Origin: Paracoccus sp. R12_2
GTDB lineage: Bacteria > Pseudomonadota > Alphaproteobacteria > Rhodobacterales > Rhodobacteraceae
Direction of reading: 5' to 3'
DNA: 64,000 nucleotides
Assembly: GCF_017744015.1 (NCBI RefSeq)
Contig: NZ_JAGHRA010000010.1
Coordinates: 62,001 to 126,000 of the forward strand
Made by a program: the position numbers and the translations under genes. The notes beneath the pieces were generated by a model, which did not search any database, was not told the DNA's origin, and worked only from the letters and a program-made list of their open reading frames with translations. This document shows positions 43,627 through 55,005 of the stretch, piece after piece; position 1 is the first letter of the stretch; each line of letters begins with the position of its first letter.

Positions 43627-44961
43627 ATGGATTGGTTGCGTGCCTCGGCGGTTCAGCAGGGCCGGGCGATCATGGCCGGGCTTCTTGACCCGATCGACCA
43701 GACCGAAGCCTATCTTGATGCGGCCAAGGCCCATCCCGACGGCAAGCGGATCTACGCACGTCTGACCGCGGCGCGCGCCCGATCCGAGGCGGTTGCGGCC
43801 CATGATCGTGCCAAGGTCGAGCTGCGCCACGGCATCCTTGACGGTGTGGCGATCAGCTGGAAAGACAATATCGACAGCGGCGGCACGGTGACCGAGGCCG
43901 GATCCAGGCTTCTGGAGGCGCGGGTTCCGCGCAAGGACGCGACCGTGCTGGCGCGATGCGCCCGGACCGGGCTGGTCTGTCTGGGCAAGACCCACATGAC
44001 CGAGCTGGCATTTTCCGGTCTGGGGCTGAACCCGAATACCGCGACCCCGCCCAATGGTCTGGACCCGGCGCTTGCTCCGGGCGGATCGTCCTCGGGCGCG
44101 GCGGTGTCGGTGGCGCTGGGTCTGGCGGCGGCAGCGATCGGGTCGGATACCGGCGGCTCGATCCGGGTGCCTGCTGCGTGGAACGGGCTGGTGGGGTTCA
44201 AGCCGACCCATGACAGCCTGCCCGAGAAGGGCGTCGTTCCGCTGTGCCGCAAGTTCGATGTGGTCGGGCCGATCGCCAGAACCGTCGAGGATTGTGCCGA
44301 ATTGCTGGCGGTGATGGCGAACCGCAAGGCCGTCGATCTGCATGGCGCGCAGGCGTCGGGGCTGCGGCTGATGGTGCTGGACGGGCTGCCTTTCGACGAT
44401 GCCGGTGAAGGCCCCGTGACCGCGTTTCAGGATGCGGTGGAACGGCTGGCCCGTGCCGGCGCCCAGATAACCCATGTGGCGACCGAATGGCTGGACAAGG
44501 CGATGGCGCTGTCGCCGCAACTGTTCGCGCCGGAAGCCTATGGGATCTGGCGGGCGCAGATCGAAGATGCGCCCGAACTGATGTGGAACCCGATCCTTGA
44601 ACGATTCCGCGGCGGCGCCGAGGTCAGCGCGCCGGACTATGTCGCGGCCTGGGAACAACTTGTCCGCATCCGCCGGAAATGGGTCAAGGACGTGGCGTCG
44701 TCATTCGATGCGGTGATCCTGCCGACGGTGCCGATCCTGCCGCCAGACGCGAAGCGGTTGATGGAGGACGAGGCGTATTTCGTCCGCGCGAACCTGCTGA
44801 CCCTGCGCAATACAAGGATCGCAAACCTGTTGGGCTTGCCTGCGGCAACCCTGCCGACGGGGCATCCGGGATGCGGGATCATGATGATGGGACATGCCGG
44901 GCGCGACGGCCATCTGCTGCGCGTGGCTGCCGCCACCGAAGCTGCGCTGGACGCGGACTGA
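43627..44961 (+). CDS. amidase-signature family amidase
   Basis: A 444-residue amidase-signature hydrolase. The catalytic triad Ser-cisSer-Lys is visible: Lys in ISWKDNIDSGG (about residue 80), the cis-Ser in LAPGGSSSGAAVSVALG, and the nucleophile in GSDTGGSIRVPAAWNG. The family includes GatA, but the lack of a gatCAB context and the C-terminal sequence favour a general amide hydrolase. The substrate is unknown. Convergent with radC. Confidence 0.9.
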   Translation: MDWLRASAVQQGRAIMAGLLDPIDQTEAYLDAAKAHPDGKRIYARLTAARARSEAVAAHDRAKVELRHGILDGVAISWKDNIDSGGTVTEAGSRLLEARVPRKDATVLARCARTGLVCLGKTHMTELAFSGLGLNPNTATPPNGLDPALAPGGSSSGAAVSVALGLAAAAIGSDTGGSIRVPAAWNGLVGFKPTHDSLPEKGVVPLCRKFDVVGPIARTVEDCAELLAVMANRKAVDLHGAQASGLRLMVLDGLPFDDAGEGPVTAFQDAVERLARAGAQITHVATEWLDKAMALSPQLFAPEAYGIWRAQIEDAPELMWNPILERFRGGAEVSAPDYVAAWEQLVRIRRKWVKDVASSFDAVILPTVPILPPDAKRLMEDEAYFVRANLLTLRNTRIANLLGLPAATLPTGHPGCGIMMMGHAGRDGHLLRVAAATEAALDAD

Positions 44962-44976
44962 ACGCCGCTGCGGCGC

Positions 44977-45762
44977 CTATAGCAGCCCTTCGGACCGAAA
45001 GCTGAGTTCGCGGGACTTTCCGATGATCAGGTGGTCGTGGACGGTGATGCCCATGCTGTCCGCCGCCCGTGCCACGCGCGCGGTCATTGTGATGTCCGAA
45101 TCTGATGGTGTCGGATCGCCCGAGGGGTGGTTGTGGACAAGGATCACGGCCGAGGCGTTCAGTTCCAATGCGCGCCGGATGATCTCTCGCGGATAGACCG
45201 GAACATGATCGACCGTTCCACGCCCCTGTTCCTCGTCCGCGATCAGCACGTTTTTGCGGTCCAGATACAGCACGCGAAACTGTTCGACCTCGCGATGCGC
45301 CATCGTCGTGTGACAGTAGTCAAGCAGTGCATCCCAGCCCGACAGGACGGGCCGGTTCATGATCCGGGCGCGCGACAGACGCTGTGCTGCCGCCTCGACG
45401 ATCTTCAGTTCGACGATGACTGCGGGACCGACCCCGTCAATTTCGGCCAGCCGGGCAGGAGGGGCCGATAGAACCCGGTTGAAGTCACCGAAACTGTCGA
45501 TAAGTCGCCGGGCCAGCGGCTTGACATCCTGTCGCGGAATGGCGCGGAACAGGACAAGTTCCAGCATTTCGTAATCCGGCATCGCGGCCACGCCGCCCTG
45601 CATGAAGCGGTCGCGAAGCCGCGCCCGGTGGTCGGCAAGATAAGATGGTGCGCCCGCGCCCTGCTTCCGCGTGGGTATGACCGCGACTGGTATCGCCACG
45701 TCGTCGGAAGCGGGCGAGAACAAGGGCAGCGGCATTTCGCCAAAGGCGCGATTCTGGTCCAT
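44977..45762 (-). CDS. radC: RadC/YicR family JAB-domain protein
   Basis: A 261-residue RadC-like protein. An N-terminal helix-hairpin-helix region (LAEIDGVGPAVIVELKIVEA) is followed by the JAB1/MPN metalloprotein domain with the JAMM-like motif VHNHPSGDPTPSDSD. The historical DNA-repair annotation is not well founded; the biochemical role is unresolved. It lies 58 bases downstream of dnaJ on the same strand. Confidence 0.92.
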   Translation of the reverse strand: MDQNRAFGEMPLPLFSPASDDVAIPVAVIPTRKQGAGAPSYLADHRARLRDRFMQGGVAAMPDYEMLELVLFRAIPRQDVKPLARRLIDSFGDFNRVLSAPPARLAEIDGVGPAVIVELKIVEAAAQRLSRARIMNRPVLSGWDALLDYCHTTMAHREVEQFRVLYLDRKNVLIADEEQGRGTVDHVPVYPREIIRRALELNASAVILVHNHPSGDPTPSDSDITMTARVARAADSMGITVHDHLIIGKSRELSFRSEGLL

Positions 45763-45820
45763 GACGACAGTCTGGCGCGGCAGGGGTGAAGAAAGCGTTA
45801 ACGCCTGCCGCGCCGTGCGA

Positions 45821-46987
45821 TCATCGTGTCATGTCGTCCCAGAAACCTTTGACCTTCTTGAAGAAGCTGTCGGACTGCGGGCTGTTGTCGGCTTTCACTG
45901 CCTCGAACTCTCGCAGCAGTTCTTTTTGCCGGGTCGTCAGGTTTACCGGCGTCTCTACTGCAAGTTCGATCAGCATGTCGCCATGTTCCCCGCCTGCACC
46001 CGCGCCGTGGCGCAAAGGCGGCATGCCCTTGCCGCGCAGACGCATCTGGCGGCCGGACTGGCTGCCTGCGGGAACCTTGACGCGGGCGCGGCCGCCATCG
46101 ATCGTCGGCACCTCGACCTCGCCGCCCAGGGCTGCCGTGGCCATGCCGACAGGCACCTGGCAGGCCAGCATCCTGCCGTCGCGGATGAAGATCTCGTGCT
46201 CCTGCACCTCGATGAAGATATACAGATCGCCCGCAGGGCCGCCGCGCAACCCGGCCTCGCCTTCGCCTGCCAGGCGGATGCGGGTGCCGGTTTCGACGCC
46301 GGCGGGGATGTTCACCGACAATGTGCGGTCCTTTTCGATCCGGCCGGCACCGTGGCATGCCTTGCAGGGGTTCTTGACGATCTGGCCCGCGCCGCCGCAG
46401 GTCGGGCAGCTGCGTTCGACGGTGAAGAAACCCTGCTGCGCGCGCACCTTGCCCATACCGGCACAGGTCGGGCATGTCGCCGGCTGAGTGGCGCCTTCGG
46501 CACCCGTCCCCTCGCATTCCTCGCAAGCGGCCGAGCCGCGGACGGAGATGGTCTTCTGCAGGCCCCTGTAGGCGTCTTCCAGCGAGACATGCAGGTTATA
46601 GCGCAGATCCTGGCCACGCTGCGCCCGCGAACGGCCGCCGCCCGGGCCGCGCCGTCCCATCATGTCGCCGAAAAGATCCTCGAACACATCTGCGAAGGCG
46701 CTTCCGAAATCGCCCGGATGGCCGCCACGCGCGCCGCCGAACCCACCGCCCATGCCGCCATTCTCGAACGCGGCGTGGCCGAAGCGATCATAGGCCGCCT
46801 TCTTCTGGTCGTCCTTCAGGCAGTCATAGGCCTCGTTTACTTCCTTGAAACGTGCCTCGGACTGGCTGTCGTCCTTGTTGCGGTCTGGGTGAAGCTCTTT
46901 CGCCTTGCCGCGATAGGCTTTCTTGATTTCTTCCGACGAGGCCCCGCGGGTGACGCCCAGAACCTCGTAATAGCAACGCTTGGCCAT
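45821..46987 (-). CDS. dnaJ: chaperone protein DnaJ
   Basis: A 388-residue type I J-protein, co-chaperone of DnaK. The J-domain includes [11 protein letters not shown] (HPD), the Gly/Phe linker follows ([13 protein letters not shown]), then four CxxCxGxG zinc repeats ([32 protein letters not shown]) and the two C-terminal beta domains. AGGAAACCAC precedes the ATG. The gene lies 79 bases after dnaK with an intercistronic hairpin. Confidence 0.98.
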   Translation of the reverse strand: MAKRCYYEVLGVTRGASSEEIKKAYRGKAKELHPDRNKDDSQSEARFKEVNEAYDCLKDDQKKAAYDRFGHAAFENGGMGGGFGGARGGHPGDFGSAFADVFEDLFGDMMGRRGPGGGRSRAQRGQDLRYNLHVSLEDAYRGLQKTISVRGSAACEECEGTGAEGATQPATCPTCAGMGKVRAQQGFFTVERSCPTCGGAGQIVKNPCKACHGAGRIEKDRTLSVNIPAGVETGTRIRLAGEGEAGLRGGPAGDLYIFIEVQEHEIFIRDGRMLACQVPVGMATAALGGEVEVPTIDGGRARVKVPAGSQSGRQMRLRGKGMPPLRHGAGAGGEHGDMLIELAVETPVNLTTRQKELLREFEAVKADNSPQSDSFFKKVKGFWDDMTR

Positions 46988-47017
46988 GTGGTTTCCTGTT
47001 CACTTCCCCAAGAAGGC

Positions 47018-47047
47018 GGGCCGGCCCGCTGGTTGGCGGACCGGCCC
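47018..47047 (-). terminator. dnaK-dnaJ intercistronic attenuator hairpin
   Basis: On the transcribed strand GGGCCGGTCCGC and GCGGGCCGGCCC form a 12-bp stem with one G-U pair and a 6-base loop (CAACCA). It lies 19 bases after the dnaK stop and is followed by a T-containing GCCTTCTTGG. It probably lowers dnaJ expression relative to dnaK, or stabilises processed dnaK mRNA. Confidence 0.55.
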
Positions 47048-47066
47048 GGACGGGGTGCGGCCCGGA

Positions 47067-48983
<1,917 letters not shown>

Positions 48984-49095
48984 GAGTTTCTAACCTCTCT
49001 TGCGGCGATATCTTGGGCTGTGGGTCCGTTGCGGCCCCCGCAGTCCGATCCCAGTGATTGTTCAGCTCCGGACATGCCCGGAGGCTTCGGGGGTG

Positions 49096-49124
49096 TATAT
49101 AGGGATGGTTTTCAGGCCCGCAAG
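49096..49124 (-). promoter_or_regulatory. sigma-32 (RpoH)-type heat-shock promoter for dnaK
   Basis: Reading leftward, CTTGCG (49124-49119) is followed after 14 bases by CCCTATATA (49104-49096), close to the RpoH pattern CTTG...CCCCATNT and to alphaproteobacterial heat-shock -10 boxes. The implied start is about 105 bases before the dnaK ATG. Confidence 0.6.
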
Positions 49125-49188
49125 CGTCCCGCCGGTCCAAATTGCATGGCATTTCGACCGAAACCTGCCGGATGCGAACCGAACCTGC

Positions 49189-50094
49189 CTAATGTCCAGC
49201 GCTCCAGCTGAGCGATTCGTATTTGCGGGTTGTGAAGTTGATCAGCAGGCCCAGCATCATCGCCGCAAGCGAAAACCAGATCGCATAATAGGGGTCGGTT
49301 TTCTGTGGCGTGTAGTTCACGAAGATATCGCCGCGGGCCTGGTCGATGATGTGGAACAGCGGATTCCAGATGAACCACGGCAGCATGAAGTTCGGCAGAA
49401 CATTTGCGACGAACATCTTGCCCGACGCGAACATGTTGATGCGCTGATAGACCGTGGTCAGCAGTTGCGACGCTTTCGGCGCCCAAGGCCGGATGCCCAG
49501 AAACACCAGCCCGACGCATGCGCCCGAAAACCATGCCTGCAGGTACATCGCCACGCAGCCTACCGGATGGGCCAGTGTCACCGGATTGAGCAGCACATGA
49601 TACAGTCCAAGAATGGCAAGGATGCTGATCGTCTGCCGATACAACACCGCCAAAGCCGCCGCGGCGATCAGCACCGCGGGATTAAGGGGCTCGTGCTGGG
49701 TAAGCCCTCCGGATACGGAATGGCTGCTGGCCACGGCGCCGACGGATTTCACATGCGTCATGAACAGGAAAATGCCCGACATGATGTACATCATGAAGTC
49801 GCCACGGATCGGCGATTGCCGGATGCCGATCACCAGGAAGATCAGCAGGAAAGCAGCCATGAACACGACGGTCTGCAGGATGGTCAGCAGCAGTCCGATG
49901 ACAGCGTTCCGGTGATCGGTCCGCAGGTTATAGACCGTCTGGTGATAGATCAGCGCCAGCGTCGTGCCGGCGGCTTGTATCAGGTTCTGGTTGCGGCGCT
50001 GGATAAACAATCTTCGGGTCCGTTCGTGGTATCCTTGCGGTGCTGCCCGTGTCGGGTTGGAAAGGCCGCGGAAGGACCGGAAAAGGTCGCGCAT
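49189..50094 (-). CDS. KpsM/Wzm-like polysaccharide ABC-2 permease
   Basis: A 301-residue membrane protein of the ABC-2 transporter family that exports capsular or O-antigen polysaccharides. About six hydrophobic segments follow a cytoplasmic N-terminal region; characteristic stretches include YIMSGIFLFMTHVKSVGAVA, LNPAVLIAAAALAVLYRQTI and MLPWFIWNPLFHIIDQARGD (residues ~230-250). No ATP-binding partner lies in the window. The start at 50094 is tentative, as no clear Shine-Dalgarno is seen. Confidence 0.85.
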   Translation of the reverse strand: MRDLFRSFRGLSNPTRAAPQGYHERTRRLFIQRRNQNLIQAAGTTLALIYHQTVYNLRTDHRNAVIGLLLTILQTVVFMAAFLLIFLVIGIRQSPIRGDFMMYIMSGIFLFMTHVKSVGAVASSHSVSGGLTQHEPLNPAVLIAAAALAVLYRQTISILAILGLYHVLLNPVTLAHPVGCVAMYLQAWFSGACVGLVFLGIRPWAPKASQLLTTVYQRINMFASGKMFVANVLPNFMLPWFIWNPLFHIIDQARGDIFVNYTPQKTDPYYAIWFSLAAMMLGLLINFTTRKYESLSWSAGH

Positions 50095-50195
50095 GACGGG
50101 TGCTTGCCCAAGCCTTTCATGGCGATCATAAGGGGGCGCGGCCGGTCGCACAATCGTGCGGTGGCGTCGGGGCGACAGATGGGAAGGAAAACTGG

Positions 50196-50993
50196 ATGCA
50201 ATTTGATCGACTGACCACCGAGATGCGCCGTCTCGCCCTTCAGGCCGGGGCCCGGATCATGGAGATCTACGAGGCCGAGGACTTCGAGGTTCGCGCGAAA
50301 TCGGACGATTCGCCTGTGACCGAGGCTGACGAGGCCGCAGATGCGCTGATCGCCGCCGGGCTGCGAGAGGCATTTCCCGATCTTCCGCTGGTCACCGAGG
50401 AGCAGGCGGCGACGCATGGTCAGGCGGTTTCCACGTTCCTGATCGTCGATCCGCTGGACGGGACCAAGGAATTCGTTCAGCGCCGCGGCGATTTCACCGT
50501 GAATATTGCCTATGTCGAAAACGGTGTGCCGATTCGCGGCGTTGTCTATGCGCCTGCCAAGGGACGGCTTTTCTACACCACCGCCGATGGCCGCTCGGTA
50601 GAAGAGCGCGGCCCGTTCGGCGAGCAGCCGGGTGAAACGCAGTCGGTCGGGGTGAACCCGATGCCCGACAATCGCGGGCTGATGGTTGTCGCCTCGAAGT
50701 CGCATCGTGACGAGGCGACGGATACCTATATCGCGCAGTACGGAGTGCGCGACATGACCAGTGCCGGATCTTCGCTGAAGTTCTGCCTTGTGGCGACCGG
50801 CGAGGCTGACCTGTATCCGCGTCTTGGCCGCACGATGGAATGGGATACGGCTGCAGGTGACGCGGTGCTGCGCGGCGCCGGTGGCGAGGTCGTGCGTTTC
50901 GACGATCATACACCGCTTGCCTATGGAAAGCCCGGTTTCGAGAACCCGTTCTTCATCGCCTATGCTCCGGGCGTTCTGCTGGCGAAGGCCTGA
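50196..50993 (+). CDS. cysQ: 3'(2'),5'-bisphosphate nucleotidase CysQ
   Basis: A 265-residue lithium-sensitive-type phosphatase that converts 3'-phosphoadenosine 5'-phosphate (PAP) to AMP. The metal-site motifs are PLVTEEQAA, DPLDGTKEFVQRRGDF and the late MEWDTAAGDAVLRGAGG. GGAAGGA precedes the ATG. PAP is the by-product of sulfotransferases, so it fits the sulfotransferase gene about 7 kb downstream. Confidence 0.93.
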   Translation: MQFDRLTTEMRRLALQAGARIMEIYEAEDFEVRAKSDDSPVTEADEAADALIAAGLREAFPDLPLVTEEQAATHGQAVSTFLIVDPLDGTKEFVQRRGDFTVNIAYVENGVPIRGVVYAPAKGRLFYTTADGRSVEERGPFGEQPGETQSVGVNPMPDNRGLMVVASKSHRDEATDTYIAQYGVRDMTSAGSSLKFCLVATGEADLYPRLGRTMEWDTAAGDAVLRGAGGEVVRFDDHTPLAYGKPGFENPFFIAYAPGVLLAKA

Positions 50994-50998
50994 TCCGG

Positions 50999-51799
50999 AT
51001 GTCGGTCCTTGTCGTCATACCCGCCCGCCACGCCTCGACCCGCTATCCTGGCAAGCCGCTTGTCGATCTGACAGGGGCGTCGGGCAGCAAACGCAGCCTG
51101 ATCCGGCGCAGCTGGGACGCCGCGATGACGGTCACCGGCGTGGATCAGGTCATCGTCGCGACGGACGATGACCGCATTCGGGACCACGCGGAAGGCTTTG
51201 GCGCACAGGTGGTCATGACATCCACCTTGTGCCGCAACGGAACCGAGCGTTGTGCCGAAGCGGTTGCCAATCTTGGCCTGTCGCCCGAGATCGTCGTCAA
51301 CTTGCAGGGTGACGCGCCGCTGACGCCGGCATGGTTCGTCGAGGACCTGATCGCAGGGCTGCGCGCCGATGCGCGGGCCGATGTCGCGACGCCGGTGTTG
51401 CGTTGTTCCGGGCGGATGCGGGCCGATCTGATCGCAGATCGCATGGCTGGTCGGGTCGGTGGCACGACCGCCGTCTTTGGCCATGACCGGCAGGCGCTGT
51501 ATTTTTCAAAGGAAGTCATCCCCTTCGCGCCCGGTGAATTCGGCGATGACCAGCCAAGCCCGGTGTTTCACCATGTCGGCGTCTATGCCTATCGGCCCGC
51601 CGCGCTGACCGCTTATGCGGATTGGCCCGAAGGGCCGCTGGAACAGCTGGAAGGACTTGAGCAGTTGCGTTTCCTTGAACGGGGTCGGCGCATCCTGTGT
51701 GTCGAGGTCGAAGCGCGTGGACGACAATTTTGGGAACTGAACAATCCCGAGGATGTTGCGAGGATCGAAGAGATGATGCGCGAGATGCGCATCGAGTGA
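50999..51799 (+). CDS. kdsB: KdsB-like 3-deoxy-manno-octulosonate cytidylyltransferase
   Basis: A 266-residue CMP-Kdo synthetase activating Kdo for LPS core or capsule linker. Motifs are VVIPARHASTRYPGKPLVDL, VATDDDRIRDHAEGFG, TSTLCRNGTERCAEA, VVNLQGDAPLTP and FHHVGVYAYRPAALTAY. Compared with E. coli KdsB, QGDxP reads QGDAP and the loop ALYFSKEVIPFAP is slightly longer. It begins 5 bases after cysQ. Confidence 0.88.
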   Translation: MSVLVVIPARHASTRYPGKPLVDLTGASGSKRSLIRRSWDAAMTVTGVDQVIVATDDDRIRDHAEGFGAQVVMTSTLCRNGTERCAEAVANLGLSPEIVVNLQGDAPLTPAWFVEDLIAGLRADARADVATPVLRCSGRMRADLIADRMAGRVGGTTAVFGHDRQALYFSKEVIPFAPGEFGDDQPSPVFHHVGVYAYRPAALTAYADWPEGPLEQLEGLEQLRFLERGRRILCVEVEARGRQFWELNNPEDVARIEEMMREMRIE

Positions 51800-51866
51800 A
51801 CCAAGTGCGGGAAAAGCCGTGATGCGACCTGGATCGGCGAATGTCCGTCGAAATGAACCGAATGGG

Positions 51867-51896
51867 TTGGCGTGCCCCTGCCCAAGGCAGTATCCT
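51867..51896 (+). promoter_or_regulatory. possible promoter upstream of galU
   Basis: TTGGCG at 51867-51872 and TATCCT at 51891-51896 are spaced by 18 bases, 87 bases before the galU ATG in a 183-base gap. Each box matches consensus at 4 of 6 positions. Confidence 0.25.
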
Positions 51897-51982
51897 GAGC
51901 CTTGCGTCCGCACGCCGTCCGCGCTGTGTGTGGCGCTGCCGGCACGTCTGTCGTCCTTGAACAGGAACAAAGGTATTCATCA

Positions 51983-52879
51983 ATGAGTCGCAAGGTAACA
52001 AAGGCCATTTTCCCCGTGGCCGGTCTGGGGACACGCTTTCTTCCCGCCACGAAAAGCATCCCGAAAGAGATCATGACGCTGGTGGACAGGCCGTTGATTC
52101 AATATGCGATCGACGAGGCGCGTGCCGCAGGCATCAAGGAATTCATCTTCGTCACCTCGCGCGGCAAGGGTGCGCTTGAAGACTATTTCGACCATGCGCA
52201 CGAACTGGAATCCAGCCTGAAGAAATCCGGCAAGACCGAGCTTCTGGACGTGTTGCGGTCGACGAACATGGAATCGGGTGCCATCGCCTATATCCGGCAG
52301 CACAAGGCGCTTGGCCTTGGCCACGCCGTATGGTGTGCCCGCCGTCTGGTCAACGAGGATGAACCCTTCGCGGTGATTCTGACGGATGACGTCATCATGG
52401 GCGAGCCACCCTGCCTTCAGCAGATGATCGAAGCCTATCGGGAGACCGGCGGCAGCATGGTCGCCACGATGGAAGTCGCGCCCGAAAAGGCGCAGTCCTA
52501 TGGTGTGCTGGATGTCAGCGAGGACATGGGCGCCATCGTCAAGGCCCGGGGCATGGTCGAGAAGCCAGCACCGGGAACCGCGCCCTCGAATCTTGCAGTC
52601 ATCGGTCGCTATATCCTTGCCCCGACGGTCATGCAGAACCTCAACAAGCTGAAGGCCGGTTCCGGTGGCGAGATCCAGCTGACCGATGCCATCGCGGACG
52701 AAATTGCCGCCGATCGGGGCGTGTATGGCCTGCGCTTCCGCGGGCAACGGTTCGATTGCGGCTCGAAGGCAGGGTTCCTGCAGGCGACCGTCGCCTTCGG
52801 GCTGGAGCGGGACGAATTGCGGGAAGAGTTTTCCGAATATCTCAGCGATGTCGTCACCGCGCGGCGCGCGGCGGAGTAA
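51983..52879 (+). CDS. galU: UTP-glucose-1-phosphate uridylyltransferase GalU
   Basis: A 298-residue nucleotidyltransferase making UDP-glucose. Signature KAIFPVAGLGTRFLPATKSI, then EIMTLVDRPLIQYAIDEA and later GRYILAPTVM and FDCGSKAGFLQATV. AAAGG precedes ATG 51983. It lies 3 bases upstream of galE and is probably the first gene of the glycan operon. Confidence 0.97.
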   Translation: MSRKVTKAIFPVAGLGTRFLPATKSIPKEIMTLVDRPLIQYAIDEARAAGIKEFIFVTSRGKGALEDYFDHAHELESSLKKSGKTELLDVLRSTNMESGAIAYIRQHKALGLGHAVWCARRLVNEDEPFAVILTDDVIMGEPPCLQQMIEAYRETGGSMVATMEVAPEKAQSYGVLDVSEDMGAIVKARGMVEKPAPGTAPSNLAVIGRYILAPTVMQNLNKLKAGSGGEIQLTDAIADEIAADRGVYGLRFRGQRFDCGSKAGFLQATVAFGLERDELREEFSEYLSDVVTARRAAE

Positions 52880-52882
52880 GCC

Positions 52883-53869
52883 ATGACAGGGAAGGTGCTC
52901 GTGACCGGCGGCGCCGGTTATATCGGCTCGCATGCCTGCAAGGCACTGGCGGCGGCAGGACTTGTCCCGGTGACGTTCGACAATCTGTCGACGGGCTGGC
53001 GAGATGCGGTCAAGTTCGGCCCGCTGGTCCAGGGCGATCTGTTGGACCGTGCCGCGCTGGATAGGGCATTCGCTGAGCATCGGCCCGTCGCCGTTCTGCA
53101 TTTCGCGGCGCTCAGCCAGGTGGGCGAGGCAATGGCCGAGCCTGGCCGATACTGGCGCAACAATGTCGCAGGGTCGCTGAACCTGATCGAGGCGGCTGTC
53201 GCGGCGGGATGTCTGGATTTTGTCTTCAGTTCGACCTGCGCGACCTATGGTGACCGCGACGGCGAGGTTCTGGATGAGGATACGCCTCAAGTACCCCTGA
53301 ACGCCTATGGCGCCTCCAAACGCGCGATCGAGGATATGCTGGTCGATTTTGGCGCGGCCCACGGCTTGCGGCATGTCATTTTTCGCTATTTCAACGTCGC
53401 GGGCGCCGATCCCGACGCCGAGATCGGAGAATTTCACCGGCCCGAGACGCACCTGATCCCGCTGATTCTGGATGCGGTGGATGGAAAGCGCACGGCGCTG
53501 ACCATTCACGGCACCGACTATCCGACACCGGACGGAACCTGCATTCGCGACTATGTGCATGTCATGGATCTGGTTGATGCCCATGTTGCCGGGCTGGAGT
53601 GGCTGCGTTCTGGCAAGGGCAGCCAGGTGTTCTGCCTTGGAACCGGCGATGGGTTTTCGGTGCGCGAAGTCGTCGATGCGACCAGACATGTCACCAATCG
53701 GACGGTTCCGATGCAGGATGGGCCGCGCAGGGGCGGCGATGCCGTGAAGCTTGTGTGCGGCAGCCAGCGGGCGAAGGCGGAACTGGGCTGGCATCCCGGG
53801 CGCTCGACCATGAAGCAGATGATCGGCGACGCTTGGCGGTGGCACCAGAACGGCCACTACGAGCGCTGA
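52883..53869 (+). CDS. galE: UDP-glucose 4-epimerase GalE
   Basis: A 328-residue SDR-family epimerase interconverting UDP-glucose and UDP-galactose. NAD motif VTGGAGYIGSHACKAL at the N-terminus; catalytic SSTCATYG and YGASKRAIEDML (YxxxK); YFNVAGADPDAEIGE and DYPTPDGTCIRDYVHVMDL are GalE hallmarks. It starts 3 bases after galU and ends 1 base before the first glycosyltransferase. Confidence 0.96.
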   Translation: MTGKVLVTGGAGYIGSHACKALAAAGLVPVTFDNLSTGWRDAVKFGPLVQGDLLDRAALDRAFAEHRPVAVLHFAALSQVGEAMAEPGRYWRNNVAGSLNLIEAAVAAGCLDFVFSSTCATYGDRDGEVLDEDTPQVPLNAYGASKRAIEDMLVDFGAAHGLRHVIFRYFNVAGADPDAEIGEFHRPETHLIPLILDAVDGKRTALTIHGTDYPTPDGTCIRDYVHVMDLVDAHVAGLEWLRSGKGSQVFCLGTGDGFSVREVVDATRHVTNRTVPMQDGPRRGGDAVKLVCGSQRAKAELGWHPGRSTMKQMIGDAWRWHQNGHYER

Positions 53870-53870
53870 G

Positions 53871-54920
53871 ATGGAACGGGGCCGGCTGCGCAGGGCATGG
53901 TCGGCCTATCGGCTGCGCTGGAAGCGGCGTGAACTGATCTGGCGCGCCATCAGGTCGGGCCGCGAGCTGTCACCGCTTGCCGACCGCACCGCCGCGATTC
54001 GCAGCGATGACATTCTGTTATTCGCCACGATGCGGAACGAGGCGCGGCGTTTGCCCGAGTTCATGGATCATTATCGCGCGCTTGGCGTGCGTCATTTCCT
54101 GATAGTGGACAACGACAGCAGCGACGGTTCAGCCGATCTGCTTCGCGGGCAAGGCGATGTGTCGCTGTGGCGTGCGACCGGCAGTTACCGCGACAGCCGG
54201 TTCGGCATGGACTGGCTGGGTGCCTTGCTGTTCCGCCATGGCACCGGACATTGGTGCCTGACGGTGGATCTGGACGAGTTGCTTGTCTATCCCGGCTGCC
54301 AGACGCGGGATCTGGCGGAGTTGACCGTCGATCTGGCCTCGCGGCGCGCCGAGGCGATGGGTGCGCTGATGCTGGACCTCTATCCACGCGGGCCGCTGGG
54401 TCGTCCGGACGCGACAAAAAAGGCCGTGCTGACCGAACAACTGCCGTTCTTCGATGCGGGTCCATATCGCTGTCGGATACAGCAACCCAAACGTAATCGC
54501 TGGGTGCGGGGTGGGCCGCGCGAACGGGCGTTCTTCGCCGATGATCCAAGGCGCGCGCCGACGCTGAACAAGCTGCCGTTGGTGCGCTGGCAGCGCGGCT
54601 ATGTCTATGTCAACTCGACCCATTCCATGCTGCCGCCGCGGCTGAACGATCTGTATGACGGGCCGGGTGATCCGCGGCTGTCAGGCGTGTTGCTGCACGG
54701 AAAATTCCTGCCCGAGATCGTTGCGAAATCCCAAGAGGAACTGACGCGACGCCAGCATTTTGCCGATCCTGACGCCTATGCAGACTATCATCGCGCCCTG
54801 ACCGATGCGCCGGTGCTGTGGCATCCGGGTTCGGTGCGTTTTGACAATCCTGCACAATTGCAGGCGCTGGGGCTGATGAGTGCAGGCGATTCCGCAAAGG
54901 CAAACACCCACAAGGGGTGA
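53871..54920 (+). CDS. family 2-like glycosyltransferase, copy 1
   Basis: A 349-residue GT-A enzyme of the Glyco_tranf_2_4 type. ATMRNEARRLPEFMDHYRAL and VRHFLIVDNDSSDGSADLL form the nucleotide-sugar domain; the metal-binding DXD is GHWCLTVDLDELLVYP (Asp133, Asp135). It aligns collinearly with the next gene over the first ~140 residues and beyond, so the pair is a tandem duplication. It begins 1 base after the galE stop. Donor and acceptor sugars are unknown. Confidence 0.85.
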   Translation: MERGRLRRAWSAYRLRWKRRELIWRAIRSGRELSPLADRTAAIRSDDILLFATMRNEARRLPEFMDHYRALGVRHFLIVDNDSSDGSADLLRGQGDVSLWRATGSYRDSRFGMDWLGALLFRHGTGHWCLTVDLDELLVYPGCQTRDLAELTVDLASRRAEAMGALMLDLYPRGPLGRPDATKKAVLTEQLPFFDAGPYRCRIQQPKRNRWVRGGPRERAFFADDPRRAPTLNKLPLVRWQRGYVYVNSTHSMLPPRLNDLYDGPGDPRLSGVLLHGKFLPEIVAKSQEELTRRQHFADPDAYADYHRALTDAPVLWHPGSVRFDNPAQLQALGLMSAGDSAKANTHKG

Positions 54921-55005
54921 AAACTCTTGCCAAATCGCGGCTGAAACCGCATGTCGGGGCCATGATCCTGAAGGCCAGACTTCCTGCAAGAACGGGCATT
55001 TCCAG

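Noticed and set aside
44977-45762. RadC as a marker of a mobile or defence island
   Set aside because: Here it sits downstream of dnaK-dnaJ in typical chromosomal context with host-like composition, so it is treated as the chromosomal copy.
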